A stretch of DNA of 64,000 nt from Methylobacterium sp. C25 (GCF_021352225.1 NZ_JAAUVI010000001.1:840191-904190), one strand, 5' to 3'; positions 8,329 through 17,118 are shown, numbered from the stretch's first letter. Made by a program: numbers and translations. Notes: generated by a model from the letters alone, not told the origin.

Positions 8329-9096
8329 TCAGTCGTGGCGGAAGCGCTTGGCGAGAGCCTCGGAGCTGCGGGCGAGCAGGCCCATATCCGAGCCGACGGC
8401 CGTGAAGGTGGTGCCGGCGCCGATATAGCGCTGCGCCAGCTCCTCGTTGGCGGTGAGGATGCCGGCATGCTTGCCCGCTTTGTGGATGCGCGCGATCGCC
8501 GTCTCGATCACCGCCACCACCTCCGCGTGGTTCTGCTGGCCGAGGAAGCCGAGGCTGGTGGAGAGGTCGCCGGGGCCGATGAAGACGCCGTCGACGCCCT
8601 CGACCGCAGCGATCTCCTCCAAGTTGTCGAGGGCGCGGCGGGATTCGATCTGCACGGCGATGAAGATCTCGGCCTCGCAGCGGGCATGATAGTCCGGAAT
8701 GCGGCCGAACCGGGCTGCGCGCGGGGCCTGCGAGAAGCCGCGCACGCCGCGCGGAGCATACCGCGTCGCGGCGACGGCGCGGTGGGCCTGTTCGGCATCG
8801 TCGATGTTCGGGATCATCAGCGACTGCGCGCCCGTGTCGAGGATGCGCTTGATGGTGATCGGCTCGTCGCTCGGGACGCGCACCATGGCGCTCGCCGTGC
8901 CCTCGCCCATGGCCTGGAGCTGGCCGTAGATGTCGCGCAGGTCGTTGGCCGAGTGCTCCATGTCGAGGAGCAGCCAGTCGAAGCCGGAGCCGGCGACGAT
9001 CTCGGTGGAGATCGGGCTCGCCAGGCTGCACCACAGGCCGATCTGCTGACGGCCTTGCGCGAGCGCGGCCTTGAAGCGGTTGGTCAGGACGTCCAT
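8329..9096 (-). CDS. garL: 5-keto-4-deoxy-D-glucarate aldolase (HpcH/HpaI family)
   Basis: A 255-residue class II aldolase of the HpcH/HpaI family that splits 5-keto-4-deoxyglucarate into pyruvate and tartronate semialdehyde. Diagnostic elements are LWCSLASPISTEI, the divalent-metal and substrate region DWLLLDMEHSAND, RVPSDEPITIKRILDTGA, and the metal-site words VQIESRRALDN and VFIGPGDLSTSLG. The ATG at 9096 follows an AAGGAG site at the right spacing, so the upstream in-frame Met was rejected. Relatives act on other 2-keto-3-deoxy sugar acids; placement between gudD and glxR makes GarL the best call. Confidence 0.92.
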   Translation of the reverse strand: MDVLTNRFKAALAQGRQQIGLWCSLASPISTEIVAGSGFDWLLLDMEHSANDLRDIYGQLQAMGEGTASAMVRVPSDEPITIKRILDTGAQSLMIPNIDDAEQAHRAVAATRYAPRGVRGFSQAPRAARFGRIPDYHARCEAEIFIAVQIESRRALDNLEEIAAVEGVDGVFIGPGDLSTSLGFLGQQNHAEVVAVIETAIARIHKAGKHAGILTANEELAQRYIGAGTTFTAVGSDMGLLARSSEALAKRFRHD

Positions 9097-9147
9097 CGCA
9101 CGGGTCTCCTTCAAATCTCAGGCAGCAGTGATTTGAGCCCTCGCACT

Positions 9148-9286
9148 GTCATTCCGGGGCCGCGGAGCGGAACCCGGAATCCAGAGCCGCCGAAGCTCTT
9201 CGAAAGTGCTGAAGCGTCGCGTGTCATCTCGATCCGACTGCGTTTCTGGATTCGGGGTTCTCGCCTCTGGCGAGCCCCGGAATGAC
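9148..9286. repeat. Palindromic intergenic repeat of about 139 bp
   Basis: The ends form a perfect 13 bp inverted repeat (GTCATTCCGGGGC at 9148-9160, GCCCCGGAATGAC at 9274-9286). A second inner pair, 9170-9185 against 9245-9260, matches at 15 of 16 positions. The element fills the gap between gudD and garL and would fold into one long hairpin when transcribed. This 'CATTCCGGGGC...AACCCGGAATC' type is known from intergenic regions of several Rhizobiales. I saw no second copy in this window. It may attenuate or stabilise the gudD-garL transcript (inference). Confidence 0.8.
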
Positions 9287-9298
9287 GAGACTGGTTGT

Positions 9299-10660
9299 TC
9301 ACCGAACCAGGCAGGGGCGCTTGTTGTCGAAGGTCCAGCCGGGGATCAGGAAGTTCATCGCCGCAGCGTCGTCGCGCGCGCCGAGGCCGTGGTCCTGGTA
9401 GAGGCGATGCGCCGCCTCGACCTCGGTCCAATCGATCTCGATGCCGAGGCCCGGCCGCTCCGGCACCCGGACGAGACCGCCGCGGATTGGCAGCGGCTCC
9501 TTGGTCAGGCGCTGGCCGTCCTGCCAGATCCAGTGGGTGTCGATCGCCGTGACCTTGCCGGGCGCCGCCGCCGCGACGTGGGTGAACATGGCGAGCGACA
9601 CGTCGAAATGGTTGTTCGAGTGCGAGCCCCAGGTGAGGCCGTGGTCGCGGCAGAGCTGGGCGACGCGCACCGAGCCGGCCATGGTCCAGAAATGCGGATC
9701 GGCCAGCGGGATATCGACCGAGCCGAGCTGGATGGCGTGGTTCATCTGCCGCCAGTCGGTGGCGATCATGTTGGTGGCCGTGGGCAGGCCCGTGGCGCGA
9801 CGGAACTCGGCCATGATCTCGCGGCCCGAGAATCCGTCCTCTGCGCCGCAGGGGTCCTCGGCATAGGCGAGCACGTCGCCCCGGCCCTTGCAGAGGCGGA
9901 TCGCCTCCTGAAGTGACCACGCCCCGTTCGGATCGAGGGTGACGCGAGCCTGCGGGAAGCGCTCGTGGATCGCGGTGACGGCGGCGATCTCGTCCTCGCC
10001 TGACAGCACGCCGCCCTTCAGCTTGAAGTCGTTGAAGCCGTAGGCCTCGTGCGCGGCTTCCGCGAGGCGAGCCACGGTCTCCGGCGTCAGAGCCTCTTCG
10101 TCGCGTAGCCGCAGCCAGCCGTCGCGGGCCTCAGGCTCGCGGTAGGGCAGATCGGTGCGGCGGCGGTCGCCGACATAGAAGAGGTAGCCGAGCATCTCGA
10201 CCGCCTCGCGCTGCTGGCCCTCGCCGAGGAGCGCCGCCACCGGCACGTCGAGGAACTGGCCCAGCAGGTCGAGGAAGGCGGATTCCACCGCCGTGACCGC
10301 GTGGATGGTCACGCGCAGATCGAAGGTCTGGAGGCCGCGTCCGCCCGCATCGCGGTCGGCGAAGCGGGTCCGCATGGCGTTGAGCGCCGCCTGCCAGTCG
10401 CCGAGCGGCCGGCCGATCACCAGGTCGCGGGCATCCTCCAGAGTCTTGCGGATGCCCTCGCCGCCGGGAACCTCGCCGAGGCCGGTGGCGCCGGTCGAGT
10501 CGGTGAGCACGACGAGGTTGCGGGTGAAGAAGGGTCCATGCGCGCCGCTGAGGTTCAGCAGCATCGAATCCCGGCCGGCGACGGGCACCACCTTCATCTC
10601 GACGATGGCGGGCGTGCGCGACAGGCCGCGCGATGGCGCGGCGGCGGATTGGGCGAGCAT
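9299..10660 (-). CDS. gudD: D-glucarate dehydratase
   Basis: A 453-residue enolase-superfamily enzyme that dehydrates D-glucarate (and L-idarate) to 5-keto-4-deoxyglucarate. Catalytic elements of the glucarate dehydratase subgroup are intact: the KxK pair in [10 protein letters not shown], the metal ligands in [16 protein letters not shown] and TNMIATDW, and the general base His in SHSNNHFD. Length is close to the usual 446. The start at 10660 has a GGGAGA site, nearly identical in sequence and spacing to the one before gudP. It is followed by a palindromic repeat and then garL. A symmetric operator lies 92 bp upstream of the start codon. Confidence 0.95.
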   Translation of the reverse strand: MLAQSAAAPSRGLSRTPAIVEMKVVPVAGRDSMLLNLSGAHGPFFTRNLVVLTDSTGATGLGEVPGGEGIRKTLEDARDLVIGRPLGDWQAALNAMRTRFADRDAGGRGLQTFDLRVTIHAVTAVESAFLDLLGQFLDVPVAALLGEGQQREAVEMLGYLFYVGDRRRTDLPYREPEARDGWLRLRDEEALTPETVARLAEAAHEAYGFNDFKLKGGVLSGEDEIAAVTAIHERFPQARVTLDPNGAWSLQEAIRLCKGRGDVLAYAEDPCGAEDGFSGREIMAEFRRATGLPTATNMIATDWRQMNHAIQLGSVDIPLADPHFWTMAGSVRVAQLCRDHGLTWGSHSNNHFDVSLAMFTHVAAAAPGKVTAIDTHWIWQDGQRLTKEPLPIRGGLVRVPERPGLGIEIDWTEVEAAHRLYQDHGLGARDDAAAMNFLIPGWTFDNKRPCLVR

Positions 10661-10751
10661 GGCGTTCTCCCGGATGGTGCCCGCATGCGATGCGCGGGCA
10701 TCCGAGAGGGACCACACCATGCCCGCCGATGCGGGTCCAAGCCAAAGACTG

Positions 10752-10784
10752 GATCGATCGATGCACATTGCGCATCGATCGATC
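10752..10784 (-). promoter_or_regulatory. Operator upstream of gudD (TGC-N7-GCA dyad)
   Basis: A perfect 13 bp inverted repeat, GATCGATCGATGC and its complement, flanks a 7 bp centre. The core T-GC-N7-GC-A fits the LysR consensus T-N11-A. Immediately on the gudD side the minus strand reads CCAGTCTTTGGCTTGGAC. The same block, CCAGTGTTTGACTTGGAC, follows an equivalent dyad before gudP, so the operator and the adjoining probable -35 region are conserved as a unit. It begins 2 bp from the stop of the LysR gene. Confidence 0.7.
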
Positions 10785-10785
10785 G

Positions 10786-11667
10786 TCATAGCCGGTCGAG
10801 CAATCCGACGAGCGCCTCGATCAGCGGATCGTCCCGGTCGCGGCGCCAGGCCACGTACAGCTCGGCAGATTTGGGCCGCATCGTCACCAGCGGCTTGAAG
10901 ACGACGCCCTCGAAGCGCAGCCGCTGGGCGGCTTCCGGCACCAGGGCAAGGCCGAGCGAGGCGCGCACCAGGGCGAGAGTCGAATGGATCTGCGTGAGCT
11001 GCTGCAGCACGCGCGGGCGCACACCTGCCTCGTCGAGGAGGCCCTGCACGAGATCGTGGAAATAGCGCGCGTCGTAGGGGGCGTAGTGGATGAACGGCAT
11101 CTCGTGCAGGTGACGGACGGTGATGACCTCGGAGCGCGCCAGAGGATGGTCAGCCGGCAGTGCCGCGACGAGGGGCTCCGCCAGCGCGCGGGCGCATTCG
11201 AGGTCCGGATGCGTCACAGGCGGGCGCATCAGCGCGGCGTCGATGCGCCCGGAGAGGAGTTCTTCAAGCTGGTCGCGGGAAACCATCTCGCGCAGAGCCA
11301 ACGTCACATCCGGCAGGGCATTGCGGAAGCCGATGACGAGACGCGGCAGGAAATCGTAGGCCGAGGCTGCCGTGAAGCCGAGCCGGAGGGTGCCGGCGCG
11401 TCCCGCCGCAACCTGCCGGGTCACGTGGGCCGCAGTTTCCGCGAGCCGCAGGATGCGCTGCGCCTCGGGCAGGAAGCTTCGCCCGGCCGCGGTGAGCCGC
11501 ACGGAGCGGCTGGTGCGCTCCAGCAGGGCCGCGTCGAGGATCCGCTCCAGCACCTGGATCTGCCGTGACAGCGGCGGCTGCGTCATGTTCAGCCGCGCGG
11601 CAGCGCGGCCGAAATGCAGCTCCTCGGCGACGGCGACGAAGCAACGGAGCTGGCTGAAATCGAGCAT
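10786..11667 (-). CDS. LysR-family regulator, probable glucarate/galactarate activator
   Basis: A 293-residue LysR-type regulator. The N-terminal HTH is typical ([20 protein letters not shown], then [15 protein letters not shown]), followed by a linker helix and an effector domain starting at about residue 90 ([19 protein letters not shown]). It belongs to the BenM/CbbR-like group with a HFGRAA-type HTH. The gene lies between garD and gudD on the same strand, 83 bp after garD, so it may be cotranscribed with gudP-garD. Dyads matching the LysR T-N11-A rule lie before gudD and gudP, which makes this the probable regulator of both; the inducer could be glucarate or the shared keto-deoxy intermediate (inference). 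Confidence 0.9.
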   Translation of the reverse strand: MLDFSQLRCFVAVAEELHFGRAAARLNMTQPPLSRQIQVLERILDAALLERTSRSVRLTAAGRSFLPEAQRILRLAETAAHVTRQVAAGRAGTLRLGFTAASAYDFLPRLVIGFRNALPDVTLALREMVSRDQLEELLSGRIDAALMRPPVTHPDLECARALAEPLVAALPADHPLARSEVITVRHLHEMPFIHYAPYDARYFHDLVQGLLDEAGVRPRVLQQLTQIHSTLALVRASLGLALVPEAAQRLRFEGVVFKPLVTMRPKSAELYVAWRRDRDDPLIEALVGLLDRL

Positions 11668-11750
11668 CGGGCGCCCCCTGGCATCGGAGGCTACCTACAT
11701 CGGCTCTTTTGCGACGGCGACGAGCACCCGGCCGGCACGAGCCCGATCGC

Positions 11751-13337
11751 TCAGGTGATCGGCGCCGGGTTGAACAGCGTGAGGTCGTTGTAGAGCCCCC
11801 ATCGGTCCGACCATGGGCGCTTGCGGCCGCTCGCGACGTCGAGGATCAGGCGGAAGAGGTCCCAGCCCGTCTCCTCGATGCTCGCCGCGCCCGTAGCGAT
11901 GCCGCCAGCGTCGAAATCGATGAGATCGGGCCAGCGCTCGGCGAGTTCGGTCCGGGTCGAGACTTTGATGACGGGCGCCTCGGCGAGGCCATAGGGCGTG
12001 CCGCGCCCGGTCGAGAACACCTGTAGCGTCATGCCAGAGGCGAGCTGGAGCGTGCCGCAGACGAAGTCGCTGGCGGGCGTCGCCGCGAAGATCAGCCCCT
12101 TCTCCCGCACGCGCTCGCCGGGAGCGAGGACGCCGGCGATCGCGCTCGTGCCCGATTTCGCCACCGAGCCGAGGGCCTTCTCGACGATGTTGTTCAGGCC
12201 GCCCTTCTTGTTGCCCGGCGAGGGGTTGGCGCTGCGGTCGGCTCCTCCCTTGGCAAGGTAGGCGTCGTACCAGGCCATCTCGCGGATCAGCGCATCGGCG
12301 ACCGCCGGGGTCGCGGCGCGTGGCGTGAGCAGATGGATGGCGTCTCGGACCTCGGTGACCTCGGAGAACATCACCGTCGCGCCGCTGCGGACGAGGAGAT
12401 CGGCGGCAAAGCCCAAGGCCGGGTTGGCGGTGACGCCCGAGAAGGCGTCGCTGCCGCCGCATTGCAGGCCGACGACGAGATCGGAGGCCGGGCAGGTCTC
12501 GCGCACGCGGCGGTTCAGCACCGCGAGGCGCGCCTCGGCCATCGCCATGATGCTGTCGATCATGCTGCCGAAGCCGACATGGCGCTCGTCCTGCAGGCGC
12601 ACGACGCTGTCCTGCGCCGTCTCGGCCTTGCCGTCGGCGGGGAGCAGGCGCTCGGAGACGAGCTTCTCGCAGCCGAGCCCCACCACCATGACCTCGTCGC
12701 CGAAATTCGGGTTTCGGGCGAGGCTCTGGAGGGTCCGGATCGGAATGACGGCCTCGGGGGCGTTGATGGCGACCCCGCAGCCATAGGCGTGCGTCAGCCC
12801 GACCACGTCGTCGACGTTCGGAAAGCGCGGCAGCAGCTCGCGCTTGATCCGCTGGATCGCCACGTCGAGCGTCCCGGCCACGCATTGCACGCTGGTGGAC
12901 ACCGCCAGGATGTTCTTCGTGCCGACGCTGCCATCCGGATTGCGGAAGCCCTCGAAGGTGTAGCCGTCCAAAGCGGGAAGCGGAGCCGGTGGTCGCGAGG
13001 CCCGTTCGAGGGCTTCGAGGGCCGGCGCCTCGGGGGTCTCGACGCGGGATTCCTCGACCCAGGTGCCGCGGGCGATCGGACCGAGCGCGAGGCCGACGAT
13101 CTCCCCGTAGCGCCGCACCGGCGCGCCGGCCGGGATGTCCTCGAGGGCGACCTTGTGGCCCTGCGGCACGAACTCCGCCAGCGTGAGCCCGTCCGGAAAG
13201 ACCGTTCCCGCCGGGAGACCGAAGGCGTTGACCACGATGGCGACGTTGTCGTGCGGGTGCAGCCTGATGGTGCGGGGCTCGTCACCGGAGGCGATGGGCG
13301 GTGTCCGCTGCGGCGCGTGGTCGGTTGCCGTGAGCAT
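11751..13337 (-). CDS. garD: Galactarate dehydratase (GarD/UxaA family)
   Basis: A 528-residue dehydratase of the GarD/altronate dehydratase family that converts galactarate to 5-keto-4-deoxyglucarate. The N-terminal SAF-type domain ([16 protein letters not shown], about residues 23-100) is followed by the large catalytic domain with [29 protein letters not shown] and [18 protein letters not shown], the conserved Cys and metal region. Length matches GarD (about 523). It begins 12 bp after gudP, forming an operon, and feeds the same intermediate as gudD, so the locus can use both glucarate and galactarate. A closely related glucarate-active member is possible but would be redundant beside GudD. 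Confidence 0.93.
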   Translation of the reverse strand: MLTATDHAPQRTPPIASGDEPRTIRLHPHDNVAIVVNAFGLPAGTVFPDGLTLAEFVPQGHKVALEDIPAGAPVRRYGEIVGLALGPIARGTWVEESRVETPEAPALEALERASRPPAPLPALDGYTFEGFRNPDGSVGTKNILAVSTSVQCVAGTLDVAIQRIKRELLPRFPNVDDVVGLTHAYGCGVAINAPEAVIPIRTLQSLARNPNFGDEVMVVGLGCEKLVSERLLPADGKAETAQDSVVRLQDERHVGFGSMIDSIMAMAEARLAVLNRRVRETCPASDLVVGLQCGGSDAFSGVTANPALGFAADLLVRSGATVMFSEVTEVRDAIHLLTPRAATPAVADALIREMAWYDAYLAKGGADRSANPSPGNKKGGLNNIVEKALGSVAKSGTSAIAGVLAPGERVREKGLIFAATPASDFVCGTLQLASGMTLQVFSTGRGTPYGLAEAPVIKVSTRTELAERWPDLIDFDAGGIATGAASIEETGWDLFRLILDVASGRKRPWSDRWGLYNDLTLFNPAPIT

Positions 13338-13349
13338 CGGTCCGGTCCC

Positions 13350-14675
13350 TCAGTGCAGCTCGACGCGGCGGATCTCGCCGACGACGGCGAGGTAGCAGAA
13401 CACGGCAATCAGGGCGTTGATCCCGACGAAGACGAGAGCGCCGTTGAACGATCCGGTCTGCTGGACGATGTAGCCGATGACGATCGGCGTGGTGATGCCC
13501 GCCGTGTTGCCGAAGGTGTTGAAGAGGCCGCCCGAGAGGCCGCCGCTCTGGCGCGGCGAGGTATCGGAGACGACGGCCCAGCCGAGGGCGCCGACGCCCT
13601 TGCCGAAGAAGGCCAGCGCCATCAGGCCGACGACGACGGCATCCGCCTGGACGTAGTTGCAGCCGATGATGCTCATCGAGAGCAGCATGCCGCCGACGAT
13701 GGGGATCTTGCGCGCGGCGGTCAGCGAATAGCCGCGCTTCAGCAGGGCGTCCGAAATCACACCGCCAAGGACACCTCCGACGAAGCCGCAGAGAGCCGGG
13801 ACGACGGCAGCGAAACCGGCCTGCAGGATCGAGAGGCCGCGCTCCTTCACCAGGTAGACCGGGAACCAGGTCAGGAAGAAGTAGGTCAGCGTCGTGATGC
13901 AGTACTGGCCAATATAGATGCCGAGCAGCATCCGGTTGCCGAGAAGCTGGCGCAGGGTGTGCCAAGTATTGGTCGGCGCCGTCGCGGCCTTGCGACCGTC
14001 CATCTCCATCAACGCGCCGCCGGCCTCGAGATAGTCGCGCTCCGCCTGGTTGATGCTCGGATGCTCCTTGGGACCGTAGACGACTTTGGTCCAGGCGAGC
14101 GCGAGAACGATGCCGAGCGCGCCCATCAGAGTGAAGACGTGATGCCAGCCGAAGTGGTGGACCACCCAGGCCATCAGGGGCGTGAACAAAACCGTCGCGA
14201 AATACTGGGCGGAGTTGAAGAGCGCAGAGGCCATGCCGCGCTCGCTCGCCGGAAACCAGGCGGCCGTGATGCGCGCATTGGCGGGGAAGACGGGCGCCTC
14301 GGTCAGGCCGACCAGCAACCGCAGGGCGAACAAGAGCAGCACCGCGGTGAAGCCGGTGACGAAGCCAACGGTGCCCTGGAGGAGGGTGAAGCCCGACCAC
14401 AGGAAGATCGCGGCGGCATAGACCCATTTGACGCCGTAGCGGTCGAGCAGCCAGCCGCCGGGGATCTGGGCGAGAACGTAGGACCAGGCGAAGGCCGAGA
14501 AGACGTAGCCCATCTGGACGGAGCTGAGGCCGAGCTCCTTCGCCATGTCCGAGCCGGCGATCGAGATCGTCGCCCGATCGGCATAATTGACGGTCGTGGC
14601 AATGAAAATCATCGCCAGAATCACGAGCCGAACACGACTCGGCTTGGCCAGCGACACGGCAAGCGCGACGCCCAT
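13350..14675 (-). CDS. gudP: MFS D-glucarate/galactarate transporter
   Basis: A 441-residue major facilitator of the anion:cation symporter family (GudP/GarP/ExuT group) that imports hexarates with protons. It shows the signature NYADRATISIAGSDMAKELGLSS in the first loop region, the loop motif GGWLLDRYGVKWVYA, and about twelve membrane helices. I chose the start at 14675 because it carries a GGGAGAA site like that of gudD and gives the usual length; the much longer upstream frame runs through the operator. First gene of the leftward gudP-garD(-lysR) operon. Confidence 0.92.
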   Translation of the reverse strand: MGVALAVSLAKPSRVRLVILAMIFIATTVNYADRATISIAGSDMAKELGLSSVQMGYVFSAFAWSYVLAQIPGGWLLDRYGVKWVYAAAIFLWSGFTLLQGTVGFVTGFTAVLLLFALRLLVGLTEAPVFPANARITAAWFPASERGMASALFNSAQYFATVLFTPLMAWVVHHFGWHHVFTLMGALGIVLALAWTKVVYGPKEHPSINQAERDYLEAGGALMEMDGRKAATAPTNTWHTLRQLLGNRMLLGIYIGQYCITTLTYFFLTWFPVYLVKERGLSILQAGFAAVVPALCGFVGGVLGGVISDALLKRGYSLTAARKIPIVGGMLLSMSIIGCNYVQADAVVVGLMALAFFGKGVGALGWAVVSDTSPRQSGGLSGGLFNTFGNTAGITTPIVIGYIVQQTGSFNGALVFVGINALIAVFCYLAVVGEIRRVELH

Positions 14676-14815
14676 GAGCGTTCTCCCATGTGATCGAGCC
14701 GCCCGGTTGTTACCGTGGCGGAGGTTGGCCGGCTTCTTCGCCCCGATCGGGACAGGCGGCTTTTGGCACCGACACCCTAGGGGCCGGATCGATGCGCAGT
14801 CCAAGTCAAACACTG

Positions 14816-14844
14816 GATTGATTGATGCGTGACGCGCATCGATC
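14816..14844 (-). promoter_or_regulatory. Operator and probable promoter upstream of gudP
   Basis: GATTGATGC at 14820-14828 and GCATCGATC at 14836-14844 form an inverted repeat with one mismatch around a 7 bp centre, the same geometry as the dyad before gudD (TGC-N7-GCA, LysR T-N11-A). Just downstream on the minus strand lies CCAGTGTTTGACTTGGAC, which contains TTGACT, a good -35 hexamer; no convincing -10 hexamer was seen at standard spacing. A further half-site, GATCGATGCGC, lies at 14788-14798. The start codon of gudP is about 140 bp downstream. Confidence 0.65.
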
Positions 14845-15053
14845 GGCGTCGATATGACCCCGGGGCCGAGATGGCCGTGCCGGGGTCCCGGCCGCATCAC
14901 GGGTGCTACGGCGCCTTGAGAGAATTCTTCTCTGCTGGAATTGCCGCGGAGAAGGACTCTCCCCGCCGGCGCGGAAATTCGAAAACCGCCTCCATTGCTT
15001 CGAGGCTATGCTGTGACGACTTAAAGATCTCACTTCGAGCAACCGTGGTCGCC

Positions 15054-15284
15054 ATGCGTCCCATTCAATTCGATCCCTTCGGAGAGCCGGTCGCACAGGG
15101 TGCCGACCAGGGCGGCACGGGTGCCGTCTCTCGGATCGCGCTGCGCACCGGCGTCGGCCTGTTCTGGGCAATGGTCGTCGTGATCGTCGCGGCGCGCGCC
15201 GCCTATTTCGACCCGGACTTCGCCGAGAAGTTCGGCAGCGTCGCTTCGCTGATCGGCCACCTCAAGACCATCGTCGGCGCGTAA
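15054..15284 (+). CDS. Small single-pass membrane protein
   Basis: A 76-residue protein with a polar N-terminus (MRPIQFDPFGEPVAQGADQ), one membrane helix at about residues 32-50 (GVGLFWAMVVVIVAARAAYF) and a soluble tail. No family is recognised. The ATG at 15054 sits at the end of a long leader whose upstream in-frame residues cross the gudP operator region and look non-coding. A strong intrinsic terminator follows 20 bp after the stop, which supports a separate transcript. Confidence 0.6.
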   Translation: MRPIQFDPFGEPVAQGADQGGTGAVSRIALRTGVGLFWAMVVVIVAARAAYFDPDFAEKFGSVASLIGHLKTIVGA

Positions 15285-15304
15285 ACCTTCCGACACCGAG
15301 ACTG

Positions 15305-15346
15305 CGAAAGCGCCGCGGGCTGGCGGCCCCGCGGCGCTTTCGTTTT
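15305..15346 (+). terminator. Intrinsic terminator
   Basis: A perfect 15 bp stem (CGAAAGCGCCGCGGG against its complement at 15328-15342) with an 8-base loop, followed by TTTT. It ends the transcript of the small membrane protein gene. Confidence 0.85.
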
Positions 15347-15443
15347 GGGCGGATCGCGGGACGCAGGGTGCGCCTGCATCAAAAATGGCGGCGTAACCAG
15401 TCCGACCCGTTGCCACGCGTCCGGGAAGCGCGATCTAGGGACG

Positions 15444-15626
15444 ATGTCGAACAGCGAACGCCCCACGCTAGCGCCGGAGCCGAGCCGCGAGGTGTCGCCA
15501 AAGCTGGACGAGGGCACGCGGGCACGATTGGGCGAGCAGTTGAAGCGGCTCTACGATCCGATCATCGAAGAGCAGCTCGACCCCCATCTCGTGGAGCTGC
15601 TGCAGCTCCTGGCCGCCGAGCGCTGA
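15444..15626 (+). CDS. NepR-like anti-sigma factor family protein
   Basis: A 60-residue soluble protein. The last 35 residues (LGEQLKRLYDPIIEEQLDPH then LVELLQLL) fit the NepR pattern of two amphipathic helices, consensus I/LG-x2-L-x2-x-YD-x(5)-E-x-[LIV]-P-x3-x-x-LL-x-x-L. NepR binds the general stress sigma factor EcfG and is displaced by phosphorylated PhyR. In this protein the usual Pro before the second helix is replaced by Asp-Pro in shifted position, so it is a divergent paralogue or a look-alike. No phyR, ecfG or HWE kinase is next to it. The ATG at 15444 has a modest purine-rich site upstream. Confidence 0.55.
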   Translation: MSNSERPTLAPEPSREVSPKLDEGTRARLGEQLKRLYDPIIEEQLDPHLVELLQLLAAER

Positions 15627-15651
15627 TCTTCGCCGTCACCGACGCGGCGGA

Positions 15652-16188
15652 TCAGACCTTCCGCCAGCCGGGCTTCGAGGGATCGACCAGCGTGTAGCCG
15701 ACCGGGGCGATCCCGCAGATCGCGATCACCGCCGGCTCTTTCGCACCCGGGACGACACCATCGAAATGGGGCGTGCCGGCGACGCGGCGGACGTAGCTGC
15801 CGGCCTTGACCGGAACGCAGGAGGCCGGATCGAAATCCCCTCCGCTGTTGCACCACCAGGTGCCGGACAGAACCGTGCAGAACCGGTCTGTCGCGTAGAA
15901 ATGCGGGGCGCTCATATAGCCCGGCCACCAGCGCACCAGCATGTAGTACAGCCCGCTGCCGTTCGGATCACCCGTCAGGGCACAGCGATCCGAAGCGCCC
16001 TCCGGATAGCCCTTCGTCGGAACCCATTTCAGGGCCTCCGGCGGCTGGATGATGGTCTGAGCCGGGTCGAGGGGGCTCGCTGTCGCGGAGCCTGCCAAGA
16101 TCGGGCCGAGCAGCATGGGAAGGGCGCCGACCAGCGACGCCGCAAGCACCTCCCGCCGGCTCGACTCGTCAGGGATGACATGGGTCAT
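15652..16188 (-). CDS. Tat-exported cupin-like protein
   Basis: A 178-residue protein whose N-terminus has a twin-arginine motif (SSRREVLAASLVGALPM) and a hydrophobic segment ending near ATASP, so export by Tat is likely. The mature part looks like a single small beta-barrel: PHFYATDRFCTVLSGTWW and AGSYVRRVAGTPHFDGVV resemble the two cupin motifs, with His and Glu/Asp candidates for metal binding. Related proteins in Proteobacteria are annotated as cupin-domain or DUF4437-type proteins without a known substrate. The gene ends 25 bp from the convergent NepR-like gene and its start faces the L,D-transpeptidase terminus. Confidence 0.75.
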   Translation of the reverse strand: MTHVIPDESSRREVLAASLVGALPMLLGPILAGSATASPLDPAQTIIQPPEALKWVPTKGYPEGASDRCALTGDPNGSGLYYMLVRWWPGYMSAPHFYATDRFCTVLSGTWWCNSGGDFDPASCVPVKAGSYVRRVAGTPHFDGVVPGAKEPAVIAICGIAPVGYTLVDPSKPGWRKV

Positions 16189-16231
16189 GGCGTCCTCCTG
16201 TCCCGGAAAGGTGGCGTATCCTCAGCCCGCT

Positions 16232-17050
16232 CTAGCCTCGCACCGGCGCGTCCGACTCGTGGATGTCGGCCGGCGCCTCGCTGAACGCCTCCGACGGGTC
16301 GGCGGATCGCGGCCGGCCGGCAACGGCACCCGGCCCACCGAGCACGACCACGCGCGTGCCCACCGGAACGCGGCGGTGCAGATCGATGACGTCCTGGTTC
16401 AGCATGCGGATGCAGCCCGAGGACACCGCCTCGCCGATGCTCCACGGCTCCGTGGTGCCGTGGATGCGGTACAGCGTGTCGTTCCCGCCCTTGAAGAGGT
16501 AGAGCGCGCGCGCACCCAGGGGATTGCCCACGCCACCGGGCATGCCGCCGGCCCACTTGCCGTTGCGCTCGGGCTCGCGGCGCAGCATGTCCGGCGTCGG
16601 CGTCCAGCGCGGCCAGTTCGCCTTGCGGCCGACCGTGGCGGTGCCGGTGAACTCGAGCCCGGCCTTGCCCACGCCGACGCCGTAGCGCATCGCCTGGCCG
16701 CCCTCCATGACTAGGTAGAGGTAGCGGTTGTAGGGATCGACCACGAGGGTGCCCGGCTGCTCCCGGGTCGGGAAGTCGACGACGCGCCGGACATAGTCGG
16801 GCTTGAGATCCCCCTCCGCGATCGCCGCGACCGGGAAGGGCTCGTCGGTCAGGGCCGCGTAGCGGCGGAGCACGTCGGGGCCGAAGCGATGGCTCACCGC
16901 GGCGGCCTCGGGCTGGCCGCCCATCGAGGCCGTGCAGGCGCCGAGAGCCGCGGCGAGCGCCAGGACCGAGGCGAGGCGTAGCACGGAGGCCGATGCGCCT
17001 CGGACCAGATCACGCCGGTCGGCGGGACGTGTATGGACGGTGTTCGACAT
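16232..17050 (-). CDS. L,D-transpeptidase (YkuD domain) lipoprotein
   Basis: A 272-residue periplasmic L,D-transpeptidase. A hydrophobic signal ends in LAAALGAC, a good lipobox, so the protein is probably lipid-anchored. The YkuD domain occupies about residues 95-240, with the catalytic signature HGTTEPWSIGEAVSSGCIRM (active-site Cys and the SxGCxR motif intact). Such enzymes make 3-3 cross-links in peptidoglycan or attach outer-membrane proteins. It is divergent from a two-component system, and the 107 bp between them holds a PmrA-like box, so it may be part of an envelope-stress regulon (inference). Confidence 0.92.
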   Translation of the reverse strand: MSNTVHTRPADRRDLVRGASASVLRLASVLALAAALGACTASMGGQPEAAAVSHRFGPDVLRRYAALTDEPFPVAAIAEGDLKPDYVRRVVDFPTREQPGTLVVDPYNRYLYLVMEGGQAMRYGVGVGKAGLEFTGTATVGRKANWPRWTPTPDMLRREPERNGKWAGGMPGGVGNPLGARALYLFKGGNDTLYRIHGTTEPWSIGEAVSSGCIRMLNQDVIDLHRRVPVGTRVVVLGGPGAVAGRPRSADPSEAFSEAPADIHESDAPVRG

Positions 17051-17101
17051 GATGGCGACGCGGTGGGTTGTTCGATCAGGTCGCCTCGGTCGGAAACGCA
17101 G

Positions 17102-17118
17102 CTTAAGCCAGGCTTAAG
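17102..17118 (+). promoter_or_regulatory. PmrA/QseB-like response regulator box
   Basis: CTTAAG-CCAGG-CTTAAG: two hexamers with 5 bp between them, period 11, matching the (C/T)TTAAx-N5-(C/T)TTAAx layout of PmrA/QseB-type direct repeats. A weaker third copy, CTTCAG, lies at 17125-17130. The site is 40 bp before the TTG start of the response regulator and 52 bp before the divergent L,D-transpeptidase start, so it could serve autoregulation and the divergent gene. Confidence 0.55.

Noticed and set aside
5853..8468. An 871-codon open frame on the minus strand
   Set aside because: It runs through the antisense of hyi and an alternate frame of glxR and has no domain signature; it is a shadow of real genes.
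12333..14693. A 786-codon open frame on the plus strand opposite garD and gudP
   Set aside because: High-GC codon bias leaves the antisense frame open; its composition is dominated by Arg, Asp, Glu and His without domains, and garD and gudP are intact on the other strand.
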